Positions 41,587-50,446 of a stretch of DNA of 64,000 nt are shown here, piece by piece. The stretch is from Affinundibacterium baiyunense. GTDB lineage: Bacteria > Pseudomonadota > Gammaproteobacteria > Burkholderiales > Burkholderiaceae_D. How positions within the stretch are numbered: position 1 is the stretch's first letter; the number at the start of each line of letters is the position of its first letter. Made by a program: the position numbers and the translations under genes. The stretch covers positions 248,001 to 312,000 of the forward strand of contig NZ_JAGSPM010000001.1 in the NCBI RefSeq assembly GCF_018139645.1, read 5' to 3'. A model generated the notes under the pieces. That model saw nothing but the letters and a program-made list of their open reading frames with translations. It searched no databases and was not told the origin of the DNA.

Positions 41587-41841
41587 ATCGCCGTGCAATG
41601 CGCACTAAGAAATGCACAACAAAGCGCATCTCAAAAAGTAGCTGGTTTGAAGCTTCAATTTACCTCAAAGTACAGATTTCAAAGTGCAACTCTTCAAACC
41701 ATCTAAAAAGCTTTCATCCATTTGAAAGATAGATCTACTTCGCCTATTATCAATCAAACACTTGCCCACAAACAACCACCGATTTACACTAAGGCACCTA
41801 GGAAAAATTCACTAGTAAGTAACTAAGGATAGGAATTTATT

Positions 41842-42255
41842 ATGGTGTACTTTCAATGGAATCCCACTTTAAGTGTAGGCAACACGCTCATCGATAGTGA
41901 TCATCAAAACCTGATCAACATAGTCAATGAACTTTATACAGCTGCCGATCTAAAGCAGGATTGCGACATCTTGGAAGACATCCTACAGCGCCTATTCGAT
42001 TACACCAGTGAGCATTTCGAGCGCGAAGAAGAAATGATGAAACTAACTGGTTATCCAGGCTTTGAAAACCATAAGAAGCAGCACAAGAAATTACTGGAGC
42101 GCGTAGTTCGTCTGCAAGCTTCTTTAGCTGAAAAAAGAGAATACGTCGCCAAAGAAACGGCTGAACTGCTAAAGTTTTGGCTTACTTCTCATATTTACAT
42201 GGCCGATAAAGAATTGGCGATTGCGATTCAGAAGTCTGATGCAAGCCCTCAATAA
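41842..42255 (+). CDS. Bacteriohemerythrin
   Basis: A 137-residue hemerythrin with the diiron ligands: H in SDHQNLI, HFEREEEMM, HKKQHKKLL and HIYMADKEL. The length is typical. These proteins bind oxygen or NO and may supply or buffer O2/NO under microaerobic conditions; no partner domain is present. It lies alone after nrdG with a 255-base gap. Confidence 0.93.
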   Translation: MVYFQWNPTLSVGNTLIDSDHQNLINIVNELYTAADLKQDCDILEDILQRLFDYTSEHFEREEEMMKLTGYPGFENHKKQHKKLLERVVRLQASLAEKREYVAKETAELLKFWLTSHIYMADKELAIAIQKSDASPQ

Positions 42256-42360
42256 CACTCTTTCAGTATTTTCATCGGCTTCTTGATTTTTCCATGTTGC
42301 CTTCTAGTTGCGTTTTCCGCAGTCGGTCGCTTATAGAAAATTTCACGGATTGTACGATTA

Positions 42361-42522
42361 CTATTCGAACAAGGCTGCAAACACGACTTCAAACGATTCA
42401 TTGAGACGGCGCCAATGGTCGGCAATGATGTCATATTTACGTCCAGCATTCGCCAGTGTGAAATTGAATCCTAGCTGATCGCCAATGGCATGAGCACTTT
42501 GCGAGTCAAAAAGACGCAAACG
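42361..42522 (-). pseudogene. Possible gene remnant (54 open codons, family unknown)
   Basis: On the minus strand a frame reads RLRLFDSQSAHAIGDQLGF and ends NESFEVVFAALFE before a TAG. It has a protein-like composition, lacks a start and is bounded by a stop on its upstream side. I do not recognise it. The remaining sequence between 42256 and 42599 shows nothing. Confidence 0.3.
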
Positions 42523-42599
42523 CTATTGCATCATGCAGACATTTATCTGCACGACTCATGAATTGCACGCATTCCTAGAATTCGCTTTCACATTTCACA

Positions 42600-42854
42600 T
42601 TAACCGCCGCAACTACCACAGCACCCACTGTGACTCTTGCCTGCAGCGGGATCGACATCGAAGCCAAGTTTGATTAAGGCAGCGCGCAACTGGATACTAC
42701 TCGCAACATGTTCTTCGTAGCGTACCGTCGCGCGACCGCTGGCGAGCGTCACGCTGACTTCAATCACGCCTTCCATCCCACGCAATGTCTGGGTAATCAT
42801 CTCGACACATGGCTGACCTTTCATGCCGTTTACTTTTATGATCTCGGTTTGCAT
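42600..42854 (-). CDS. HMA-like (copper-chaperone fold) protein with altered metal motif
   Basis: An 84-residue protein started at ATG 42854 (MQTEIIKVNGMKGQPCVEM), preceded by GAAGTGAG; a longer upstream frame has poor composition. It resembles heavy-metal-associated domains (about residues 3-70), but the canonical GMTCxxC is GMKGQPC here, so the first cysteine is replaced by Gly. A Cys-rich tail, SGCCGSCGG, ends the protein and could supply other ligands. It is divergent from nnrS, so it may belong to the NO/anaerobic response; function is unproven. Confidence 0.7.
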   Translation of the reverse strand: MQTEIIKVNGMKGQPCVEMITQTLRGMEGVIEVSVTLASGRATVRYEEHVASSIQLRAALIKLGFDVDPAAGKSHSGCCGSCGG

Positions 42855-42973
42855 ATTATTCTCACTTCTTCCTTTAATTTGATAGGTAATGTTCATTCGC
42901 CATCCGAAGCAAGGCTTCCTAGCCTTACTGGCTTGATGACACTGAAGGCATAAGATTAGCATGAATTCGATTA

Positions 42974-42998
42974 AAGATGTATATTATATCCATGTATT
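42974..42998. promoter_or_regulatory. Weak NsrR-like site upstream of nnrS
   Basis: The left half AAGATGTATATT matches the NsrR half-site well; the right half is poor. It lies 16-40 bases before nnrS. Low confidence. Confidence 0.3.
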
Positions 42999-43013
42999 AA
43001 AAAAGAGGGATAA

Positions 43014-44219
43014 ATGATGACTTTATTATCAATTGAAGAACCAGAAACAAAGAGTGATTCTGCTATATGGCATAAACAACATCCAGTCTGGGGTTTGGGA
43101 TTTCGGCCCTTTTATTTACTGGCTGCATGCTTTTCCGCATTGAGTCTGCCCTTATGGATCGCGCAATACTTAGGCTGGTTCAGCGCTTGGCCGCAGGTCA
43201 CTGCTGCATGGCATATGCACGAGATGATTTTTGGAGTGGTTATCGCGGTCATCATTGGCTTTCTGTTTACCGCTGGACGTAACTGGACTGGTCTGCCAAC
43301 GCCGACCAACTTGCATCTAGCAGGGCTTGCCTGTTGGTGGTTAATTGGCCGCGTGGCGATGTTGGCTGCGCCACCGAGTTTAGCCGCATTGGTCGATTTA
43401 TCGTTTTTGCCTTTGGCCGCCTGGCCGATTTACCGTGTTCTGAAACAATCTGGTAACAAGCGCAATATGTTCCTGATTATGCTGCTAGCGCTGTTAACCG
43501 TAGCTAATGCCATTTTTCATGCTGCAGTGTTAAATCTCATTACGCTAAACCCAGCCTTGCCTATACATGCCGCGATCCTAATCGTCGTCGTCATTGAGTC
43601 AGTGATCGGCGCGCGCGTGATACCAATGTTTACGCAAAATGGTGTGCCAGGCGTGATACCTGTCGCCTATCCATGGCTTAACCGCAGCGCAATTACCGCA
43701 GTAGTCATCGCTAGTTTGGCCTCGATCTCACCCTTGCCTTCCGCGCTGACAGCATCGTTGTGCGCGGGTGCTGGCTGCACAGTACTGGCACGGTTCGCAC
43801 TGTGGCAACCACATCGCACTTTAGGCACGCCACTTGTTTGGATTTTGCACTTGTCCTACGCCTGGATACCGTTGGGTTTTTTCATGCTCGCGCTTAGTGC
43901 AATAGGACTCATCCCAAGCAGCGCAGCGTGGCATGCGTTAACGGTCGGTTCTATGGCTGGATTGATACTAGGGATGATGACCCGTACCACGCTAGGACAC
44001 ACGGGGCGTCTACTGAAGACTGGCCACGCCGAGTTAGCCATGTATCTGCTGATTCAAACTGGCGCCGTTGCACGTGTAACGGCTTCACTTGGCGCGCCGG
44101 CACTGTATCAAGTAAGTTTGATTGTCGCCATGCTCTGTTGGAGCAGCGCGTTTCTGTTGTTTGTCATCGCATACGGTCCCTATTTGTTACGTGCTCGGGT
44201 TGACGGCAGAGAGGGATAG
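43014..44219 (+). CDS. nnrS: NnrS family heme/copper membrane protein
   Basis: A 401-residue polytopic protein with about 12 hydrophobic segments. The N-terminal WGLGFRPFYLLAA and WHMHEMIFGVVIAVIIGFLFTA are NnrS signatures, the His residues being possible heme ligands. NnrS proteins are induced with NO reductases and protect against nitrosative stress. The ATG at 43017 (MTLLS) may equally be the start. A run resembling half an NsrR site (AAGATGTATATT) lies about 40 bases upstream. Confidence 0.92.
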   Translation: MMTLLSIEEPETKSDSAIWHKQHPVWGLGFRPFYLLAACFSALSLPLWIAQYLGWFSAWPQVTAAWHMHEMIFGVVIAVIIGFLFTAGRNWTGLPTPTNLHLAGLACWWLIGRVAMLAAPPSLAALVDLSFLPLAAWPIYRVLKQSGNKRNMFLIMLLALLTVANAIFHAAVLNLITLNPALPIHAAILIVVVIESVIGARVIPMFTQNGVPGVIPVAYPWLNRSAITAVVIASLASISPLPSALTASLCAGAGCTVLARFALWQPHRTLGTPLVWILHLSYAWIPLGFFMLALSAIGLIPSSAAWHALTVGSMAGLILGMMTRTTLGHTGRLLKTGHAELAMYLLIQTGAVARVTASLGAPALYQVSLIVAMLCWSSAFLLFVIAYGPYLLRARVDGREG

Positions 44220-44259
44220 TTAAATGCAAATTCAAATTTCCTCATAAGAGTGAAAAAAA

Positions 44260-44300
44260 GCCACCGCTAACGCTTATCGACAATACGCGTTAGCGGTGGC
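44260..44300. terminator. Bidirectional terminator between nnrS and hemN
   Basis: Fourteen-base perfect arms GCCACCGCTAACGC and GCGTTAGCGGTGGC with a 13-base loop, flanked on the left by AAAAAAAG and on the right by CTTTAA, located between two convergent genes. Confidence 0.85.
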
Positions 44301-44319
44301 CTTTAAGTGTCAATTTAAA

Positions 44320-45711
44320 TCAGATTAATTTTGAATATTTCGCGCCGGTTTGCAAATCCAAGTATTTATCAAACACCATACCCACCGCCCGCACAAACAT
44401 CCGCCCCTTTGCGGTAACTTGAATACTGTGCGCATCGACCTTGATCAATTCAGCCTCTTCGTATTTCTGCAATTGCGTCAGCTCATCCGCAAAATAGCTG
44501 CGAAAATCGATTCCATGCTGATGATTGATTGCGACAAAATCCACTGGTCCGCTACACATCAATTCCATAATAACTTGACGACGCAAGACATCATCATCAG
44601 TCAAAGAAAACCCTTTTTCTATCGGTAACTGGCCAGCATCTAGGTGTTCGTAATAGGCTTTGATCGTGCGCACTGACTGACTATATGAATGCCCTACCTT
44701 ACCGATGGCAGACACTCCAAAACCGATCAGATCGCAATCGGCACGCGTAGTGTAACCCTGAAAATTTCTATGCAGACTTTTATCTAGACGCGCTTTATTC
44801 AGTTCATCATCTGGCTTTGAGAAATGATCCAGCCCTATGTAAATGTAGCCAGCAGCGAGCAACCTGCGCACGGACATTAGAAATATTTGCAGGCGTTCTT
44901 CAGCGCTAGGAAGATCGCTTTCAATGATTTGCCGTTGCGCCTTGAAGCGGCTCGGTAAGTGAGCATAGTTATAAAGTGCAATGCGGTCTGGTGAAAGCTC
45001 AATCACCTTATCCAAGGTACGGTTAAAGCTCGTCAGGGATTGCTTGGGCAAGCCATAAATCAGATCGACATTGATCGATTCAAATCCCGCCTTGCGACTT
45101 GCAATGACCGCCTTCTCGACCATTTCATATGGTTGGATACGGTTCACAGCTTGCTGTACCGCTGGGTCAAAATCTTGAACACCAAAACTAGTCCGATTAA
45201 AACCGAGTTCGGCGAGTAGCTCTAAAGTGTCATCGCTGACGGTACGCGGGTCAATCTCTATCCCGAGTTCCGCATCAGGCAAAAGCTCGAAATGGCTGCG
45301 TATCATCAACATCAATTCGCGCAGTTCGTCTGAACTCAAAAAAGTAGGCGTTCCGCCGCCAAAATGGAGCTGAGCGGTACGCCGGTCTGGTCCGATTCTG
45401 GCTGCCACCATCGCCATCTCTTTTGCCAGATAGTGTAAATACTCTGTCGTGCGGCTATGGTCTTTGGTGATGATTTTGTTACAGGCACAAAAATAGCACA
45501 GCGACTCACAAAATGGCACGTGGATGTAGATTGATAGCGGCGGATTCTTATCCGTATTTGAAGCACGCTGTTCCAGATAGACGATGTAGCTTTGTTCGGC
45601 AAACTCTGGATGAAAACGGTCTGCGGTTGGATACGAGGTGTAACGCGGACCAAGCTTGTCAAAGCGGCGAATCAAATCCTCGGAAATTTCTATTTCTGGC
45701 AAAGTATTCAT
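44320..45711 (-). CDS. hemN: HemN: oxygen-independent coproporphyrinogen III oxidase
   Basis: A 463-residue radical SAM enzyme that decarboxylates coproporphyrinogen III to protoporphyrinogen IX without oxygen. It has PRYTSYPTADRF near the N-terminus, the cluster motif CESLCYFC with the extra Cys of HemN (ACNKI), and LHFGGGTPTFL. Full length compared with E. coli HemN (457). It serves heme synthesis for the nitrate and NO reductases under anaerobic conditions; it sits next to nsrR/norB. Confidence 0.94.
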   Translation of the reverse strand: MNTLPEIEISEDLIRRFDKLGPRYTSYPTADRFHPEFAEQSYIVYLEQRASNTDKNPPLSIYIHVPFCESLCYFCACNKIITKDHSRTTEYLHYLAKEMAMVAARIGPDRRTAQLHFGGGTPTFLSSDELRELMLMIRSHFELLPDAELGIEIDPRTVSDDTLELLAELGFNRTSFGVQDFDPAVQQAVNRIQPYEMVEKAVIASRKAGFESINVDLIYGLPKQSLTSFNRTLDKVIELSPDRIALYNYAHLPSRFKAQRQIIESDLPSAEERLQIFLMSVRRLLAAGYIYIGLDHFSKPDDELNKARLDKSLHRNFQGYTTRADCDLIGFGVSAIGKVGHSYSQSVRTIKAYYEHLDAGQLPIEKGFSLTDDDVLRRQVIMELMCSGPVDFVAINHQHGIDFRSYFADELTQLQKYEEAELIKVDAHSIQVTAKGRMFVRAVGMVFDKYLDLQTGAKYSKLI

Positions 45712-45914
45712 AGACTTACTTATTTATTGGTTTCTCAATAGTGAAGCGACCTTCCCGAATAGAAACATTCTGATGTTCGGGTTAGTCGGCAATCACGCTA
45801 TTTTAACTAGGGTATTTCGCTGATGATAATGATTCAAAATGCTTCTTGTGATACGTCACCTCACCGGCAATATCGACAGCTTTATTGGCCGCTATCCGGT
45901 TCGTGCTTATTTCG

Positions 45915-46385
45915 CTATGTTTGCTTTATTTTTGCATGCAAATGGATAGGGCTGGCTTTCGCTTTTAAGCCTGCACCTCCAACTTTTTTACTAACCAAGT
46001 CTTCCAAGGTCACACCGTCGAGCACCGCCAAATAGGCTGCAGTGGCCGAGCTTAACACCCCTTTCAAGGCGCAAGCTGAAGCATAGGCGCAGCAGGTATC
46101 GCTATGGTCGAAGCATTCCGCCATAAAGAAATCACTCTCGGAATTGCGCACCACCTCGCCAATATTAATTTGCTTCGGATCCTTACTTAATTTTAAGCCT
46201 CCATTGCGCCCGCGCACCGTGTCGACCATGCCCGATAAACCAAGTTGGTGCACCACTTTCATCAGGTGATTTTTTGATACAGAGTGTAAGTCAGCGATGT
46301 CTTGAATTGTCACTAGGTGATCTTGATTGATCGCCAAATGCATCAGGGTGCGTAGTGTGTAATCGGTATAGGCAGTGAGTCTCAT
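45915..46385 (-). CDS. nsrR: NsrR: Rrf2-family NO-sensing repressor
   Basis: A 156-residue Rrf2-family protein, started at ATG 46385 (MRLTAYTDYTLRTLMHLAI), the standard family N-terminus; the upstream frame extension is not protein-like. It has a winged helix (TIQDIADLHSVSKNHLMKVVHQL) and the iron-sulfur ligands in AECFDHSDTCCAYASAC. NsrR loses DNA binding when NO attacks its cluster. It is divergent from norB, with an NsrR-type box between them, so it probably controls norB and perhaps itself. Confidence 0.9.
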   Translation of the reverse strand: MRLTAYTDYTLRTLMHLAINQDHLVTIQDIADLHSVSKNHLMKVVHQLGLSGMVDTVRGRNGGLKLSKDPKQINIGEVVRNSESDFFMAECFDHSDTCCAYASACALKGVLSSATAAYLAVLDGVTLEDLVSKKVGGAGLKAKASPIHLHAKIKQT

Positions 46386-46491
46386 GGCTTGAATATTCTT
46401 GGTAATGAAGTTATCACAAAGTTCCAAAGAAAAATTTATGCAGTACTTAGTATATATGTTTATGGAGCTAAAAAAGTAGTCTTTAGAAAAT

Positions 46492-46514
46492 AAGATGTAT
46501 TTTACTTGCATCTT
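46492..46514. promoter_or_regulatory. NsrR operator upstream of norB
   Basis: A 23-base dyad with left half AAGATGTATTT and right half CTTGCATCTT, very close to the NsrR consensus. It lies between divergent nsrR and norB, 84 bases before the norB start. Confidence 0.8.
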
Positions 46515-46597
46515 ATAAATGATGCATATAGAATCCATCTTTATCAATATCATTGTTTTTACCGCTTTCTCATTATTACAAAAAAGGAAACCACGCC

Positions 46598-48877
46598 ATG
46601 CATGCAACGCGCAAACTCTGGACCTGGCTCGCTGTCATCTGTGTACTCTCATTCTCCGTTCTCGGCTGGGTAGGCACAGAAATTTATCTGACAGCGCCAC
46701 CGATCCCCAAGCAAGTCATCAGTACTGATGGCAAGATTTTGTTTTCAGAAGGTCAGGTGCAACTTGGCCAGGAAGCCTGGCTCACAGCCGGTGGCCAGCA
46801 ACTTGGTTCCGTATGGGGCCATGGCAGTTACGTCGCGCCGGATTGGTCCGCCGATTGGCTGCATCGTGAGGCATTGGCCTTGCGTGCTATCTGGGCACAG
46901 CAAGAATTTGGCAAGATTTTTGAGCAGCTGAACGTTCGGCAACAGGCTGAACTCGATGCCAAGTTGAAGAATGAAATGCGGGTCAATAGCTACGACGGCA
47001 AGAGTGGCAATATCACACTCTCCCCGGCACGTGCCCAAGCAGTGGCGCAAGTGGTCGAACATTATGTCGCTCTGTTTGGTGATGACCCAAAACTTGATAA
47101 GCTGCGTGAACAATATGCGATGACTAGTGGGAGGCTGCGAGATCCGCTTGATCTACAAGCCCTGCCTGCCTTTATCTTTTGGTCGGCATGGTCGGCAGCG
47201 ACCGACAGGCCGGGTGAAACTGCCATTAGCTACACCAGCAATTGGCCGCATGAACCGCTGGTCGGCAATACTCCAACTGCTGGTGCCGGTATTTGGTCGA
47301 TCGCTAGTATCATCCTCATGATTGCAGCAATTGCAGGAATGATTTTTCTCCATTCGATCAGCAAGGAAGCTCCTGATCCGACGCCTCCTAAAACCGATCC
47401 ACTATTCGATCTAAAACCGACTCCTTCGATGAAGGCCACTAAGAAATATTTCTATGTCGTGATCGGCCTAATTTTGGCGCAAGTGGCGATGGGCGTGATT
47501 ACTGCCCACTACGCAGTTGAGGGCCAGAGTTTTTTCGGCTTCCCACTCGCAAAAATCCTACCATTTACGGTTAGCCGCACAATACACACCCAGTTCGCGG
47601 TATTGTGGATCGCCACCGCATGGCTGGCGACAGGTTTGTATATTGCACCGGCGATTTCTGGACATGAACCAAAATATCAAAAACTCGGCGTCGACGTTTT
47701 GTTCTATGCCTTGTTATTTATCGTGGTCGGCTCTACCGCTTTTGGCTGGCTCGGCACCTTGCAACACTCAGGCAATGATTTTAGTTTTTGGATTGGCAAT
47801 CAGGGCTTGGAATTCACTAGCATGGGGCGTGTCTGGCAAGTTTTATTATTCATTGGTTTGCTGTTTTGGGTAACCTTACTCGGCCGTGGTTTAATGCCCG
47901 CTTTGAAAACGCCATCTGAAAGCCGTGGCCTGATCGCCATGGTATTTCTGGCCGCACTCTGTATCGGAGGCTTCTATGCGACCTCTTTAACTTGGGGCCC
48001 GCGCACACATTATTCGATGATCGAATACTGGCGTTGGTGGTTGGTGCATTTGTGGGTAGAAGGTTTCTTTGAAGTGTTTGCTACCGCGGTGATAGCACTG
48101 CTGTTCACGCGCCTCGGCTTGATACGCGCCAGCACTGCGAATAGTGCCATCGTCTTAGAAACCATCGTGTTTCTGTTTGGCGGCATTTTGGGCACCTTGC
48201 ATCATTTGTACTTCACGGGCACTCCTACTTTCGTGATTGCCATCGGTGCGATGTTCTCTGCATTGGAAGTAGTACCACTGGCACTGATCGGTGTCGAAGC
48301 CTACAAAAATTATCAACGCTCGAAAGCGGCAGCCTGGGTACAAGCCTACAAGTGGTCGATACTTTGCTTCATCGCTGTAGGCTTCTGGAATGTGGTCGGT
48401 GCTGGTCTTTTAGGCTTCGCTATCAATACCCCGATTGCCCTGTATTACATGCAAGGACTGAACATGACTGCCGCTCATGGACACGCCGCGCTGTTTGGTG
48501 TGTACGGCATGTTGGGCATCGGTTTGCTGTTGTTTTGCCTGCGTGGTCTGTCTGATCGTGCCGCATGGTCAGACAAGTTGTTGGCACCGATGTTTTGGTC
48601 AATGAATATTGGTTTGGCGATGATGGTCTTCATCTCTTTGGTTCCAGCCGGTATCTATCAGGCATGGGCCAGTATAACTCAGGGCATGTGGTTCGCGCGT
48701 TCACCGGAAGTCATACACTCGAACCTGATGGAAACTTTCGTCTGGATGCGCGTACCAGGTGACATCGTGTTCGCGATTGGCTGCGTATTTCTCGCCTTGT
48801 TCGCCTGGCGTTTATTGATGGGTGGCAAACGTGAGCAGTCGGCGTTGACACCAACTGCCCAGACCAAACGTGTTTAA
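46598..48877 (+). CDS. norB: NorB/NorZ: quinol-dependent nitric oxide reductase (qNor)
   Basis: A 759-residue single-subunit NO reductase, started at ATG 46598 (MHATRKLWTW) after AAAAAGGAAACC. The N-terminal ~220 residues are the cytochrome-c-like extension typical of qNor but without heme c motifs (GTEIYLT, QEAWLTAGGQQ). About 12 further membrane helices contain heme ligands in HTQFAVLWIATAWL, HLWVEGFFEVF, TLHHLYFTG and HGHAALFGVYG. It reduces NO to N2O with quinol. No norC is present, consistent with this type. Confidence 0.94.
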   Translation: MHATRKLWTWLAVICVLSFSVLGWVGTEIYLTAPPIPKQVISTDGKILFSEGQVQLGQEAWLTAGGQQLGSVWGHGSYVAPDWSADWLHREALALRAIWAQQEFGKIFEQLNVRQQAELDAKLKNEMRVNSYDGKSGNITLSPARAQAVAQVVEHYVALFGDDPKLDKLREQYAMTSGRLRDPLDLQALPAFIFWSAWSAATDRPGETAISYTSNWPHEPLVGNTPTAGAGIWSIASIILMIAAIAGMIFLHSISKEAPDPTPPKTDPLFDLKPTPSMKATKKYFYVVIGLILAQVAMGVITAHYAVEGQSFFGFPLAKILPFTVSRTIHTQFAVLWIATAWLATGLYIAPAISGHEPKYQKLGVDVLFYALLFIVVGSTAFGWLGTLQHSGNDFSFWIGNQGLEFTSMGRVWQVLLFIGLLFWVTLLGRGLMPALKTPSESRGLIAMVFLAALCIGGFYATSLTWGPRTHYSMIEYWRWWLVHLWVEGFFEVFATAVIALLFTRLGLIRASTANSAIVLETIVFLFGGILGTLHHLYFTGTPTFVIAIGAMFSALEVVPLALIGVEAYKNYQRSKAAAWVQAYKWSILCFIAVGFWNVVGAGLLGFAINTPIALYYMQGLNMTAAHGHAALFGVYGMLGIGLLLFCLRGLSDRAAWSDKLLAPMFWSMNIGLAMMVFISLVPAGIYQAWASITQGMWFARSPEVIHSNLMETFVWMRVPGDIVFAIGCVFLALFAWRLLMGGKREQSALTPTAQTKRV

Positions 48878-48955
48878 TAACACTATTTTCATACAACTCT
48901 AAAAATCAGTATTTCCACGAGTAGCACGATGGGCACGAAAAAAATCATGAAAAGC

Positions 48956-48966
48956 CTTTGCATCTT
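48956..48966. promoter_or_regulatory. Possible NsrR half-site upstream of the DUF2249 gene
   Basis: CTTTGCATCTT matches the right half of an NsrR site; the other half is poorly matched. It lies 66 bases before the DUF2249 gene. Confidence 0.3.
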
Positions 48967-49031
48967 TTTTAATTTTTCCGTGTTTATCGTGGAGCATTTT
49001 TTAATAATTTCACATTACAAGGAGTATCACC

Positions 49032-49295
49032 ATGACACACAACTGTTCTACAGCTATTGTTGCCGATGGCACTTATCCATTTGATGCACGTGGCGTCGCA
49101 AAACGCTTTCGCCATGCGGCTATCTTCGGTGCTCTGCAATCGCTCCAAGTGGGCGAGACTATGCGCTTTTGCAATGACCACGATCCTCTACCTTTATTGG
49201 CGCAGCTTGATCAACGATTTGGCAGCGGTATCAAGATGAGCTATGTTTCACGTGCACCTGGCGAAATCGTCATTGACTTCATGATAGTCAACTGA
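49032..49295 (+). CDS. DUF2249 domain protein
   Basis: An 87-residue protein of the DUF2249 family (DARGVAKRFRHAAIFGALQSL, GETMRFCNDHDPLPL). The MRFCNDHDP-type motif is constant in the family, which is common beside NO/denitrification genes; no activity is known to me. Translation starts at ATG 49032 after AAGGAGTATCACC. It probably belongs to the NO-response group with norB. Confidence 0.8.
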   Translation: MTHNCSTAIVADGTYPFDARGVAKRFRHAAIFGALQSLQVGETMRFCNDHDPLPLLAQLDQRFGSGIKMSYVSRAPGEIVIDFMIVN

Positions 49296-49323
49296 TCACT
49301 AAGACATTTCTCAACGACGCTAT

Positions 49324-49378
49324 GAATCAACACCAACATCAGATGCATCATTTTGATCTCTTAGTTTGGTGTTGATTC
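49324..49378. repeat. Long inverted repeat between the DUF2249 gene and the next gene
   Basis: Perfect 13-base arms GAATCAACACCAA and TTGGTGTTGATTC surround a 29-base centre that includes AGATGCATCATTTTGATCT, itself partly NsrR-like. It may terminate the preceding gene or regulate the next. Confidence 0.7.
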
Positions 49379-49403
49379 CACTCAAGGAAAACTGGTGGAA
49401 AAC

Positions 49404-49913
49404 ATGAAAATCTCTCAATTATTGTTGTTCGTAATGAGTTTTGTAGCGACTCCTAACATAAGCGTGGCAGCGCCGTTATTGGTGTTTGCCGATCAGCATA
49501 GCGGACACAAACACGATGCTGAAATCCATACGCAATTAACCCTAAACGATGGTAAAAAGTGGCGTACCGATGACGCCTTGCGCCACGCCATGACAAACAT
49601 CCGTATCAGCGTAACAAATACATTAACAGCTATCCATAGTGATAATCTGAAATCCATGCAATACGATGTGCTCACTAAAAGCATAGAAAAGGAAATCGCC
49701 TTTATCGTGGCACACTGCAAACTTGATCCAAAAGCAGACGAGAACCTTCATATCATACTTGGCCGCTTCGCCATCGAAATGGATATCGTAAAAGCTAAGC
49801 GAGGAACTCAGGAAAAGGAATTAGGAGTGATCAACATGGCGGAAACTTTGAACACCTACGGCAAATATTTCGACCATCCCGGTTGGCGAGCGATAGAATT
49901 TAACTCTCATTAA
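49404..49913 (+). CDS. Exported protein of unknown function
   Basis: A 169-residue protein started at ATG 49404 (MKISQLLLFVMSF; an ATG at 49395 adds three residues). It has a clear signal peptide (to about SVAAP) and a mature helical part beginning FADQHSGHKHDAEIH, with His residues near the start, and TNIRISVTNTLTAIH, IEKEIAFIVAHCKLDPKADENLHIILG. I do not know a family; helical periplasmic proteins of this shape near norB occur in denitrifiers. Its position suggests a link to NO or nitrate respiration. A single Cys is present. Confidence 0.75.
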   Translation: MKISQLLLFVMSFVATPNISVAAPLLVFADQHSGHKHDAEIHTQLTLNDGKKWRTDDALRHAMTNIRISVTNTLTAIHSDNLKSMQYDVLTKSIEKEIAFIVAHCKLDPKADENLHIILGRFAIEMDIVKAKRGTQEKELGVINMAETLNTYGKYFDHPGWRAIEFNSH

Positions 49914-49939
49914 TCAAATCCAACTAGAGTAAGAAATCT

Positions 49940-50278
49940 TTAATCTGTGTTACTCAAGAGTACTACCGAAACCAGTAACGCGGCATCTGTTAATGCAAGC
50001 AAATCATGCTTCACGTTGCCGGCCAAATACAATAAATCGCCTTGCCGAAGAACCTTCCGCTCGCTTTCGACACCGACATCGACCTCACCTTTAAGGCAAT
50101 GTATAGTAATTGGCCCGCTGACCTGATGTGGCGGGATTTTTTTCCCGGCAAGCAAAACCATACGTATGACTTCCAAGTGAGGTCCTTTAAACAAAGCACT
50201 AGTTTTAACTTCAGCAAGCGATGCCTCAATCGGCAATACTTTGGTCACCTGACCTGATGCAAGATGCGAAATGGCCAT
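49940..50278 (-). CDS. Small cupin-domain protein
   Basis: A 112-residue single-domain cupin. Beta-strand motifs with LAGKKIPPHQVSGPITIHCLKGEVDVG and GDLLYLAGNVKHDLLALTDAALLV match the two cupin motifs; the His residues (PPHQ, VKHD) could bind a metal. The role is unknown; similar proteins are found near anaerobic and NO-related genes. It is convergent with the exported protein. Confidence 0.85.
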   Translation of the reverse strand: MAISHLASGQVTKVLPIEASLAEVKTSALFKGPHLEVIRMVLLAGKKIPPHQVSGPITIHCLKGEVDVGVESERKVLRQGDLLYLAGNVKHDLLALTDAALLVSVVLLSNTD

Positions 50279-50446
50279 ATTACTTCTCCAAAAATATAAA
50301 ATCCCATTAGCGTATTGCCAGTTTCATAGTATCTGATCAAACGCTTGCAAGCAATGAATTGAAAACTGTTTATCCCAAAGCCACTTTCTTGACTGACACA
50401 ATTTGACTATTTTTTATTTTTTTAAATTAGCCAGCGGCTCAATAAA

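Noticed and set aside
41647..41658. TTGAAGCTTCAA as an FNR box before the bacteriohemerythrin gene
   Set aside because: Two bases too short between half-sites for FNR; simple palindrome.
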